Source: Solirubrobacterales bacterium
GTDB lineage: Bacteria > Actinomycetota > Thermoleophilia > Solirubrobacterales > 70-9
Length of the DNA: 24,726 nucleotides
Direction: 5' to 3'
NCBI GenBank assembly: GCA_030152805.1
Contig: JASLIG010000005.1
Location: forward strand, 1 to 24,726
The notes under the pieces were generated by a model that had not been told where the DNA came from, did not search any database, and worked only from the letters and a program-made list of their open reading frames with translations. Each line of letters starts with the position of its first letter. Position 1 is the first letter of the stretch. A program made the position numbers and the translations under genes. Positions 1 to 7,856 of the stretch are shown piece after piece.

Positions 1-264
1 AGGCGCAGCTTCGCTCCGGCGGCAAAATGGATCACTGCTATCGCCGCTATCGCGAGGGCGATCAGGGTCGGCAGATCGAGCGCGTGACCTCGGGTCCTGT
101 CGTGGGGTGAGGGGGGCCGGGAACGGACGCTCTGCGCCCGCCTGCAGGCCCCCCTCACCCCACGACAGGACCCGAGGTCACGCGCTCGATCTGCCGACCC
201 TGATCGCCCTCGCGATAGCGGCGATAGCAGTGATCCATTTTGCCGCCGGAGCGAAGCTGCGCCT
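1..264. repeat. Perfect 118-bp inverted repeat at the window edge
   Basis: Bases 1-118 are the exact reverse complement of 147-264 (base i pairs with 265-i), around a 28-bp non-symmetric spacer (119-146). The right arm contains the first coding sequence of the glycosyltransferase-like gene, so the left arm is an antisense copy of it. The centre is a shorter palindrome (arms 101-118 and 147-164) that belongs to a repeat family seen again at 1931-1999. The arm may extend beyond the window. A fold-back at a contig end is the simplest explanation; a real inverted duplication is the alternative. Confidence 0.95.
101..174. repeat. Palindromic intergenic repeat, family A, copy 1
   Basis: Arms of the form CGTGGGGTGAGGGGG and its complement enclose a loop of about 28 bp. 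The right arm and its tail (150-174, CCCCCTCACCCC followed by ACGACAGGACCCG) match 1975-1999 exactly over 25 bp. The element lies where the 5' end of the first gene should be. This looks like a REP-type element or bidirectional terminator. Confidence 0.75.
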
Positions 265-1342
265 GTCGACGGGAATGACCGGATTCGATTCGACCTGGTA
301 CCACGGCCCGTTTGCCGCCGGGTTCTTCCAGAGCGGCGACACCTGGAACCTGCACTTCATCGCGCCGCAGTTCCTGGCGTGGTTCTACCCGGCGAATTCA
401 GAAGTAGTTCACGCGATCGGGATGGTCGCGTTCGGCCGGGACATCCTCTCGCCGCTGCTGAATCTCGGCTGGTTCGTGGGTTGCTTGGCGGCTGCGTGGT
501 GCATCGGAAGGCCGTACCGGGTCGCGCCGTGGTCGCTTGCTCTCTGCGCTGTTGCGTTGAGCGTTCCCGCACTTCACGACCAAGCCGGGGAGGCACGAAA
601 CGACATCGTCGGGATCTTCTTCCTGCTTGCGGCGGCGGCGATCCTCCTGGCCCAGCGCGAACGCAGTTCTACTCGCAGGCAGGTAGGAACTGCGTTCGCG
701 CTGGGTCAGGCCGCGATGGTGGGTCTCTCGGCCGGGCTGGCAGCGGGGACGAAGCTCAACTTCCTCCTGCCCGCGGTGGTGCTCGTGGTCGGGGTGGCTG
801 CGATCGCACCGCACAATCGCCGTTGGCGCGCTTTGGGGATATCTGGGCTCAGTGCCCTTGCCGGGGGCGGTTACTGGTACCTGCGCAATCTCGCTCATAC
901 GGGCAACCCATTGCCGTGGGTCAAACATTTCGGCCCGATCACGCTGCCGGCGCCCGAGCAGGCGCTGGGCGGGCGCAAAGGGCACAGCGTCTTCGATTAC
1001 CTGACCGACGGCCCGGTCTGGTCGGACTGGTTCCTACCCGGCCTGCACCACGGCCTGACCATCTTCTGGCCGCTGCTGCTCACGGCTGCCGTCGGCGGCT
1101 TGGCTCTCGGCCTCGGTCGTCGCTCCGACCCTGCTCTGCGAGTGGCCGCCGCGGCCGGTCTCGCCGCGGGGCTGGCCTGGCTCGTCGCCCCCACCTCCGC
1201 CTCCGGTCCCGACGGCATGCCGCACGGCTTCGAATCCGGCCTCCGCTACCTCGCTCCAGCCCTAACCCTCGGCATGACCCTTCTCCCGATCGCCCTCGCC
1301 GCCCTCCCCACACCAGCCAGCGTGCGGTCGTTGCGGGCGTAA
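107..1342 (+). CDS. Membrane glycosyltransferase-like protein, N-terminal part (stop-interrupted, 5' end uncertain)
   Basis: Reads as a polytopic membrane protein resembling the GT39/PMT-type (dolichyl-phosphate-mannose transferase-like) families, which move sugars from lipid carriers outside the membrane. A hydrophobic segment (about residues 32-50) precedes FDSTWYHGPFAAGF, an acidic/aromatic loop of the kind these enzymes use near the first membrane helix. Several more membrane helices and the segment LAAGTKLNFLLPAV follow. GTG 107 lies inside a palindromic repeat and the frame stays open to the window edge, so the true start is unknown; GTG 230 is another candidate. Homologues as I recall them have a longer N-terminus, suggesting truncation. 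TAA 1340-1342 ends it, but the same frame reopens at once into the C-terminal part (1403-1912). Substrate unknown. Confidence 0.6.
   Translation: MRGAGNGRSAPACRPPSPHDRTRGHALDLPTLIALAIAAIAVIHFAAGAKLRLSTGMTGFDSTWYHGPFAAGFFQSGDTWNLHFIAPQFLAWFYPANSEVVHAIGMVAFGRDILSPLLNLGWFVGCLAAAWCIGRPYRVAPWSLALCAVALSVPALHDQAGEARNDIVGIFFLLAAAAILLAQRERSSTRRQVGTAFALGQAAMVGLSAGLAAGTKLNFLLPAVVLVVGVAAIAPHNRRWRALGISGLSALAGGGYWYLRNLAHTGNPLPWVKHFGPITLPAPEQALGGRKGHSVFDYLTDGPVWSDWFLPGLHHGLTIFWPLLLTAAVGGLALGLGRRSDPALRVAAAAGLAAGLAWLVAPTSASGPDGMPHGFESGLRYLAPALTLGMTLLPIALAALPTPASVRSLRA
646..710 (+). repeat. Long hairpin inside the glycosyltransferase-like gene
   Basis: Bases 651-669 (CCCAGCGCGAACGCAGTTC) are the exact reverse complement of 687-705, with a 17-base loop. 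Allowing one G-U pair (650/706), the RNA stem extends to 646-669/687-710. It encodes a polar stretch (RERSSTRRQ) between hydrophobic segments, so it could be a palindromic element inserted in frame into an inter-helix loop. Confidence 0.8.
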
Positions 1343-1447
1343 TTACCACCGCGCACCGGAGGGAAGTACGACCGCAACGCGGTCAGCCTCTCCGCGCCGA
1401 CGATGCGGTCGCGCTTTCTGCCGCATCCCGGAGGGAAGTACGACCGC
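1324..1447. repeat. Two copies of a short palindrome-ended repeat, family B
   Basis: Unit 1 (1324-1375) and unit 2 (1405-1447) both begin GCGGTCG and end CCGGAGGGAAGTACGACCGC (1356-1375 and 1428-1447, identical over 20 bp). The GCGGTCG/CGACCGC ends are inverted repeats. Both copies are read in the same frame and give GGKYDR twice. Unit 1 contains the TAA (1340-1342) that interrupts the surrounding gene. Confidence 0.8.
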
Positions 1448-1912
1448 GTGGCGTTGGGGGTCGGGGTCTTGATCGTTGTCGTGGTTGGCTACTTGGTTCA
1501 GCGTCACTATCTGGAGAATCGCTACGCCGATCCCAGCTTCACGACCCCGGGGCTGAACGCCGCTTTCGAGTGGGCGCAGGGGATCACCGATTCGCGCATC
1601 GCCACCACCAGCACCCGCCAGTACCCCCTCTACGGCCGCAATCTCAGCAACGAAGTCGACTACATCGGCGAAGAGCAACCCCACGGCGGCTTCACCGCAC
1701 CCTCGACCTGCCAAGCCTGGCGCCGCCTACTCAACGCCGGCCACTACGACTACGTCATCACCTCCCGAGACCGCATCGAACCCGGCAAGCCCGTATATCC
1801 AGCTACGGCTCGCTGGACCAGGGCTCCCGGAACAGCCGTGGTCCTGCGCAGGCCGCCGACGATTGTCTTCAAGCTGAGTGCCCCGCTGAATCCATCGGCG
1901 TGCCGCCGATAG
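1403..1912 (+). CDS. Membrane glycosyltransferase-like protein, C-terminal part (after in-frame stop)
   Basis: 169 residues from ATG 1403. After a short basic start, one membrane helix (about residues 16-32, ALGVGVLIVVVVGYLV) leads into a soluble domain containing AFEWAQGI, QYPLYG, CQAWRRLLNAG and YDYVIT. I recall this as the C-terminal soluble domain of the same long membrane glycosyltransferase-like proteins. It is in the same reading frame as the upstream part, and only one TAA and 60 bases separate them; the intervening bases translate without another stop. The likeliest reading is one broken gene of about 600 codons. A short independent membrane-anchored protein or stop-codon readthrough cannot be excluded. 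A palindromic repeat follows the stop codon. Confidence 0.6.
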   Translation: MRSRFLPHPGGKYDRVALGVGVLIVVVVGYLVQRHYLENRYADPSFTTPGLNAAFEWAQGITDSRIATTSTRQYPLYGRNLSNEVDYIGEEQPHGGFTAPSTCQAWRRLLNAGHYDYVITSRDRIEPGKPVYPATARWTRAPGTAVVLRRPPTIVFKLSAPLNPSACRR

Positions 1913-1930
1913 CGATTCTCGCGCGGGTGG

Positions 1931-1999
1931 CGTGGGGTGAGGGGGTCGAGGACAGCCCGTGGACTGCCCGCAGGCCCCCTCACCCCACGACAGGACCCG
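1931..1999. repeat. Palindromic intergenic repeat, family A, copy 2
   Basis: Arms 1931-1945 and 1975-1989 are perfect 15-bp complements around a 29-bp spacer. The tail to 1999 matches copy 1. It sits between the broken glycosyltransferase-like gene and lepA, where it could stop transcription from upstream. There is no T-run, so an intrinsic-terminator role is unproven. Confidence 0.75.
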
Positions 2000-2030
2000 C
2001 GCGCCACTCGCCATACTCCGGCCTCCGCCC

Positions 2031-3824
<1,794 letters not shown>

Positions 3825-3825
3825 A

Positions 3826-3831
3826 TAGGGT
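3826..3831 (+). promoter_or_regulatory. Possible -10 box (TAGGGT) for the HadA-like gene
   Basis: TAGGGT lies 8 bases before ATG 3840, just after the lepA stop. It fits the TANNNT near-leaderless arrangement seen at other genes here. A weaker TAGATA starts at 3822. Confidence 0.4.
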
Positions 3832-3839
3832 CTCGCGCC

Positions 3840-4280
3840 ATGGCTATCAAGACGGAGGCAATGGGCAAGGAGTGGCCCGCCACTACTTATGAGGTGGGCA
3901 AGGAGAAGATCGGCGAGTACGCGCGGGTGATCGGGCTCGACAACCCCGTTTACTTCGACCGCGGGGCGGCCGAGTCGGCCGGCTACCGCGACGTCGTCGC
4001 GCCGCCGATGTTCTGCGTGGTCTACAGCGCCCCGGCGCTGGGGCCGGCGATGTTCGACCCCGAGGTGGGCATGAACTTCGCTGCGATGGTGCACGGCGGT
4101 CAGGAATTCGAGTGGGGCGAGCCGGCCTGCTCGGGCGACGAGATCACGACCAGCGCCAAGTGCCTGGAGATCTACGAGAAGGACGGCAAGGGCTTTTACG
4201 TCTTCGAGACCAACTCGGTGAACCAGAACGGCGAGGCGGTCGTCAAGGGCACCTGGACCAACATCGTGAGGGGGGTCTGA
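3840..4280 (+). CDS. MaoC/FAS1-like dehydratase, HadA-type subunit
   Basis: 146 residues with the N-terminal MaoC-like hot-dog dehydratase fold. The segment YARVIGLDNPVYFDRGAAESAGYRDVVAPPMF matches the HadA/FAS1-dehydratase pattern, where the position of the catalytic His of the hydratase motif is not His (DNPVY rather than NPIH). It therefore probably serves as the substrate-binding partner of the catalytic HadB-like protein encoded directly downstream (one base between stop and start). In Actinobacteria such heterodimers dehydrate 3-hydroxyacyl thioesters during type II fatty-acid elongation. The exact acyl substrate cannot be read from sequence. There is no other fatty-acid gene nearby. 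Confidence 0.85.
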   Translation: MAIKTEAMGKEWPATTYEVGKEKIGEYARVIGLDNPVYFDRGAAESAGYRDVVAPPMFCVVYSAPALGPAMFDPEVGMNFAAMVHGGQEFEWGEPACSGDEITTSAKCLEIYEKDGKGFYVFETNSVNQNGEAVVKGTWTNIVRGV

Positions 4281-4281
4281 G

Positions 4282-4677
4282 ATGGCTGACCTGAATGCGG
4301 GCGACGCGATCCCGGGGCTGAAGGTCACGCCCGACAAATACCTGCCGCACCGCTACGCGGGCGCCTCGGGCGACTTCAACCCGATCCACATCGACCCCGA
4401 GTTCGCCAAGGCCGTCGGCCTGCCGAACACGATCCTGCACGGGCTCTACATGATGGGGCTGGTCGCCCGCTCGGCGACCGACCTCGCCGGGGGCGATCCG
4501 AAGGCCCTGAAGCGCCTCTCGGTCCAGTTCCGCGGCATGGGAGCGCCCGAGACGGAGATCGTCGTGTCCGGCACGGTCAAGAGTGCCGACGGGGGCACGG
4601 TCGTGGTCGACACGGTTGCTGCGCAGGGTGAGAATCAGACGATTCGGAATGCCGAGGCGGAAGTTCAGGTCGGGTAG
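4282..4677 (+). CDS. MaoC-like (R)-specific hydratase/dehydratase, HadB-type subunit
   Basis: 131 residues, a single hot-dog domain. The hydratase-2 motif is complete: YAGASGDFNPIHIDPEFAK supplies the catalytic Asp (GDFNP) and His (PIH), and LPNTILHGLYMMGL forms the following helix. This is the likely catalytic half of a dehydratase heterodimer with the preceding HadA-like protein. ATG 4282 starts one base after that gene's TGA, indicating translational coupling. The stop overlaps the first base of a long inverted repeat (4677-4787), which probably ends this transcription unit. Confidence 0.88.
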   Translation: MADLNAGDAIPGLKVTPDKYLPHRYAGASGDFNPIHIDPEFAKAVGLPNTILHGLYMMGLVARSATDLAGGDPKALKRLSVQFRGMGAPETEIVVSGTVKSADGGTVVVDTVAAQGENQTIRNAEAEVQVG

Positions 4678-4787
4678 GGCCGCCGGGTGCCCCTGCCGGC
4701 TCAACTTTTTCGGTGCTGAGCAGGGGGCTGACGCCGCAGGGTATTGCCGAAAAAGTACAAGCCGCCGGCAGGGGCACCCGGCGGCCC
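4677..4787. repeat. Long imperfect inverted repeat between hadB-like gene and hrcA
   Basis: The outer arms 4677-4700 and 4764-4787 are perfect 24-bp complements (GGGCCGCCGGGTGCCC...). A second stem, 4704-4713 with 4747-4756 (ACTTTTTCGG), lies inside, offset by four bases. The structure fills nearly the whole intergenic gap. It could be a terminator of the dehydratase pair, a REP/MITE-like insertion, or both. Its right arm would contain the -35 region of the hrcA promoter. Confidence 0.85.
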
Positions 4788-4790
4788 TTC

Positions 4791-4796
4791 TAGACT
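4791..4796 (+). promoter_or_regulatory. -10 box (TAGACT) of a leaderless hrcA promoter
   Basis: TAGACT is followed by exactly six bases and ATG 4803, which would put transcription start on the A of the start codon. No CIRCE element (TTAGCACTC-N9-GAGTGCTAA) is visible upstream, so HrcA self-regulation by the classic operator is not supported here. Confidence 0.6.
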
Positions 4797-4802
4797 TCGA
4801 GC

Positions 4803-5825
4803 ATGCTTTCTGCTCGGCAAGAGCTCATTCTCAAGCTTGTCGTTGACGCTTACCTCGCGTCGGGGAAGCCCGTGCCTTCTAAGGAGCTTGCGGAGCGGGT
4901 GGAGGTGGAGTGGGGGCCGTCGACGGTGCGGGCGGAGCTGGCGGCGCTCGAGGCGGCTGGGTATTTGACGCATCCGCATACCTCGGCCGGGCGGGTGCCG
5001 ACCGAGCTTGGATACCGGCGGCACGTGGATCTGATGATGGCTGCGGGTGGGCCTCCCGCCGAAGCTACGGTCGAGCTCGAACTGCGGCGGGAGATCGATG
5101 CGGCGATGCGGGAGACGACCACGGCGCTTGCCCAGGTAACCGACCTGATGGCGCTGGTCACGGCGCCGCCGGAGACGGTGGCGGCGACGATCCGCCGGAT
5201 CGAGGTGCTGCGACTGCAGCCGGACCGGGTGATGGTCGTGGCGATCGCCTCCAACGGTGCCGTAGCCAAGCGCGTCTTCGACTTCCCCGGCCCGGTCGAC
5301 CCAGGCCTGGTCGAGTGGGCCTCTAGCTACCTCAACGAGTCGCTGGTCGGGATGGGCCTCGGCGCGCGGATGATCGCCGGCAAGCTTGCCGACCCGGAGC
5401 TCGGCCTGGCCGAGGCCGAGTTCATCGCGACGCTCGCCTCCGCCTTCACCGAGCTGGAGAGCGAGCAGTCAGCGGATGCGCTCTACACCGAGGGCGCCTC
5501 GCGCCTGCTCTCCGAAGCTCACTCTGCCGATCTGCCGCGCGCCGACCATCTGATGACGGCGCTGGAGGAACGGGCGACGCTGCTCGGCATGCTGCGATCG
5601 GCGCTCGACCGGCGCTCAGTCTTCCTCTGGATCGGCGGCGAGAACCCCCGGCCGGAGCTGCGCTCGCTCAGCGTCGTAGGCGCCAACTACGGTCTCGGCC
5701 ACCGCAACCTCGGCGCCGTCGGCGTGGTTGGGCCGCTGCGGATGGACTACGGGACCGCGATCGCCTCGGTCCGCGCCGCCGCCCGCGAGCTGTCGCGCTA
5801 CTGCGAGACGGTCTACGACGGCTAA
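4803..5825 (+). CDS. hrcA: Heat-inducible transcription repressor HrcA
   Basis: 340 residues, the normal HrcA length. The N-terminal winged helix (about 1-75) contains RQELILKLVVDAYLASGKPVPS, VEWGPSTVRAELAALEAAGYL and HPHTSAGRVPTELGYR, all hallmark HrcA segments. The GAF-like and inserted dimerisation domains follow (RSVFLWIGGEN, GLGHRNLGAVGVVGPLRMDY). HrcA represses chaperone genes by binding CIRCE operators, and GroEL promotes its active fold. The gene heads an hrcA-dnaJ-prmA run; dnaJ starts four bases after its stop. grpE and dnaK are absent from this cluster. Confidence 0.97.
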   Translation: MLSARQELILKLVVDAYLASGKPVPSKELAERVEVEWGPSTVRAELAALEAAGYLTHPHTSAGRVPTELGYRRHVDLMMAAGGPPAEATVELELRREIDAAMRETTTALAQVTDLMALVTAPPETVAATIRRIEVLRLQPDRVMVVAIASNGAVAKRVFDFPGPVDPGLVEWASSYLNESLVGMGLGARMIAGKLADPELGLAEAEFIATLASAFTELESEQSADALYTEGASRLLSEAHSADLPRADHLMTALEERATLLGMLRSALDRRSVFLWIGGENPRPELRSLSVVGANYGLGHRNLGAVGVVGPLRMDYGTAIASVRAAARELSRYCETVYDG

Positions 5826-5829
5826 CTCG

Positions 5830-6501
5830 ATGCCGCGCGACTACTACGAGGTTCTCGGCGTTGCGCGCGGCGCCTCCGATGCGGAGGTCAAGCGGGCGTT
5901 TCGCAAGCTCGCCCGCGAGCTGCACCCCGACGTCAACGACCACGACCCGGGCGCCGAGGAGAAATTCAAGGAGGCCGCCACCGCCTACGAGGTCCTCTCC
6001 GATCCCGAGCGGCGGCAGGTCTACGACCGTTTCGGCCACGAGGGCCTGCGCTCTGGCGGTTTCCCCCCGGGAGGCGCCGGCTTCGGCAGCGTCGAGGACA
6101 TCTTCCAGGCGGTCTTCGGGGGGGCTTTCGGATTCGAGGTCCGGCGCGGACCGATGCGCGGCCAGGACCTCGTCCACGCCGTTGAGATCTCCGCCGTACA
6201 GGCCATGTTGGGCGCGTCGATCAAAGTTCCCAGCCAGGAGGGCGAGCGCGAGATCGAGCTGCCTTCCGGCGTCCAGCACGGCACCCAGTTCGCCCTTCGC
6301 GGCCACGGGCTGCCCGGCGCCAACGGCGGCCCACCCGGTGACCTGCGCATCGTTATCCACGTGATCGTGCCCAGCGAGCTCAGCGAGGAGCAGCGCGAGC
6401 TGGCGGAAAAGCTGGAGGAGACGCTGGAGCCACACAACCTGCGCTCGGCCCAGCAGGGCGACGAGAGCTTCTTCTCGCGCGTGCGCCGGGCCTTCGGTTG
6501 A
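5830..6501 (+). CDS. dnaJ: Shortened DnaJ co-chaperone lacking the zinc finger
   Basis: 223 residues, against about 370 for standard DnaJ. The J domain (1-66) is intact: YYEVLGVARGASDAEVKRAFRKLARELHPD carries the essential HPD motif that stimulates DnaK ATPase. A short G/F linker (about 70-100) follows. The next part starts like the first substrate-binding domain (GQDLVHAVEIS) but passes straight into what looks like the second one (LGASIKVPSQEGEREIELPSGVQHGTQFALRGHGLPG...GDLRIVIHVIVP). None of the four CxxCxGxG zinc-finger repeats is present. The protein ends with LSEEQRELAEKLEE and a short extra tail. An internal in-frame loss of the zinc finger and one beta-domain would explain this. ATG 5830 follows hrcA closely. 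Confidence 0.88.
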   Translation: MPRDYYEVLGVARGASDAEVKRAFRKLARELHPDVNDHDPGAEEKFKEAATAYEVLSDPERRQVYDRFGHEGLRSGGFPPGGAGFGSVEDIFQAVFGGAFGFEVRRGPMRGQDLVHAVEISAVQAMLGASIKVPSQEGEREIELPSGVQHGTQFALRGHGLPGANGGPPGDLRIVIHVIVPSELSEEQRELAEKLEETLEPHNLRSAQQGDESFFSRVRRAFG

Positions 6502-7337
6502 TCCGCCTCGCCGTCCGCTGCGCGCCCGAGCAGGCGGAGATCGTCCTCGCCGAGCTGACCGTCCTCGCGCCCAACGGAGTCGAGGAGGAGACCGGGCCCG
6601 GCTACGTCGAGTACGCGATCTACGGTGGCGAGGGCGAGCTGCCCGAGCTGGGTGAGATCGAGGTGGCGGCCGGCGACGGCCTGGTCGAGGTGGTCGCGAC
6701 CGAGGTGCCCGACGACTGGGCCGACCGCTGGCAGGACTTCCACAAACCGCTGCTGGTCGGCGAGCGGCTCTGGCTGCGCCCCTCCTGGGAGGGGCCGCGC
6801 GAGGGCACGATCGACGTCGTCGTCGACCCCGGCCGCGCTTTCGGCACAGGGGCACACCCGACGACGCGGCTATGCCTGGAGTTCCTGCTGGAGCTGGAGG
6901 AAGCTGGTGAGGCAGCCGGCCCGCTGACCGATCTGGGCACAGGCTCCGGTGTTCTCGCCATCGCCGCGGCCAAGCTCGGCTGGGACCCGGTCAGTGGCTA
7001 TGACCACGAGGAGCCCGCGATTGAAGCTTCGGCGTTCAACGCGGAGGCAAATGGCGTCCAGGTTGAGCTGACGCGCATGAATCTGCGTGAGGGCCTGCCC
7101 GAGCTGGCACCGACTGTAGTGGCCAACATGACGGCGCCGGTGTTGAAGGTGATCGCCGAACAGCTCGACGGTGGGGGGAGTCGGGGGAGCCCTCCCCCGA
7201 CTCCCTCGACGCTCGTCCTCTCCGGCTTGCTCCCCAGCGAGCTCGATGAGCTCTCCGCGGCGTTTGCGCCCATGGGACTGCGGGAGGCGGACCGTAGGTT
7301 GCAGGGAGATTGGGCCGCGCTATTGCTCCGACGCTAG
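6498..7337 (+). CDS. prmA: Ribosomal protein L11 methyltransferase
   Basis: 279 residues. PrmA transfers methyl groups from SAM to ribosomal protein L11. The N-terminal recognition domain (about 1-90) ends in DDWADRWQDFHKPLLVGERLWLRPSWE, characteristic of PrmA. The catalytic Rossmann domain has GRAFGTGAHPTTRLCLEFL, LTDLGTGSGVLAIAAAKLG (SAM motif I), and VVANMTAPVL in place of the usual NI(L/T)A motif. TTG 6498 overlaps the dnaJ TGA as TTGA; the translation opens IRLAVRCAPEQAE, a natural start. A 14-bp-stem palindrome (7176-7205) adds a Gly/Pro/Ser-rich loop (GGGSRGSPPPTPS) just before the last beta-strands (TLVLSGLLPSE). Confidence 0.93.
   Translation: MIRLAVRCAPEQAEIVLAELTVLAPNGVEEETGPGYVEYAIYGGEGELPELGEIEVAAGDGLVEVVATEVPDDWADRWQDFHKPLLVGERLWLRPSWEGPREGTIDVVVDPGRAFGTGAHPTTRLCLEFLLELEEAGEAAGPLTDLGTGSGVLAIAAAKLGWDPVSGYDHEEPAIEASAFNAEANGVQVELTRMNLREGLPELAPTVVANMTAPVLKVIAEQLDGGGSRGSPPPTPSTLVLSGLLPSELDELSAAFAPMGLREADRRLQGDWAALLLRR
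7176..7205 (+). repeat. In-frame palindrome within prmA
   Basis: Bases 7176-7189 (GGGAGTCGGGGGAG) pair perfectly with 7192-7205 across two bases. The sequence encodes a low-complexity Ser/Gly/Pro loop on the C-terminal side of the methyltransferase fold, a place likely to tolerate insertion. Confidence 0.8.
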
Positions 7338-7340
7338 CTG

Positions 7341-7346
7341 TATGTT
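7341..7346 (+). promoter_or_regulatory. Possible -10 box (TATGTT) for the membrane-protein gene
   Basis: TATGTT lies seven bases before ATG 7354 and overlaps the alternative upstream ATG 7342. It supports 7354 as the start of a near-leaderless message. Confidence 0.4.
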
Positions 7347-7353
7347 GCCGCCG

Positions 7354-7845
7354 ATGGTCCTCGCGACGATCGTCGATCCCGGCTACAAGATTGCGCTCTT
7401 CCTGCACATCCTGGCCGTGGTGCTGGCATTCGGCCCGACCTTCGGCTACGCGTTCTTCTTCTCCGTAACCCCCCAGTTCCCGCGGGCTACCCCGGCGATC
7501 CTGGCGGGCGTGCAAAAGATCGATCGGTACCTGGTGCAGCCGGGGATGATCGTGCTGCTGCTGGCTGGTATCTACCTGCTGATCGACGAAAAGGCATGGG
7601 AGGCAAGCGATGCATTCATAAGCGTCGGCTTCCTCGCGATCATCGCGCTCTTTGGTCTTCAGCACGGCTTCTTCCGTCCACAGACCCGCCGTGCGCGGGA
7701 GCTTGCCGAACGGGACCTGGAGAAGGGCGACGAGCTGGGGGCGGAGTACACGGCGATTGCCGAACGGCTGAGCAAAGTCGGCTCGCTCGCCGGGCTGATC
7801 GTCGTCGTCACGGTCTTCTTCATGACCTACAAGCCCTTCCTCTAG
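7354..7845 (+). CDS. Small integral membrane protein, DUF2269-like
   Basis: 163 residues with about four membrane helices: ALFLHILAVVLAFGPTFGYAFFFSV (about 10-34), PGMIVLLLAGIYLLI, AFISVGFLAIIALFGL and SLAGLIVVVTVFFMTY at the C-terminus. The opening KIALFLHILAVV with a helix-embedded His resembles the DUF2269-type predicted membrane proteins; the biochemical role is unknown. A charged loop (RRARELAERDLEKGDELGAEYTAIAERL) lies before the last helix. ATG 7354 is preferred over ATG 7342 because of the TATGTT box. Its neighbours, prmA and murI, give no functional clue. Confidence 0.75.
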   Translation: MVLATIVDPGYKIALFLHILAVVLAFGPTFGYAFFFSVTPQFPRATPAILAGVQKIDRYLVQPGMIVLLLAGIYLLIDEKAWEASDAFISVGFLAIIALFGLQHGFFRPQTRRARELAERDLEKGDELGAEYTAIAERLSKVGSLAGLIVVVTVFFMTYKPFL

Positions 7846-7856
7846 CAAGCATCGCC

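Noticed and set aside
4700..4802. CIRCE operator upstream of hrcA
   Set aside because: No TTAGCACTC-N9-GAGTGCTAA or close variant is present; the visible inverted repeat has a different sequence.
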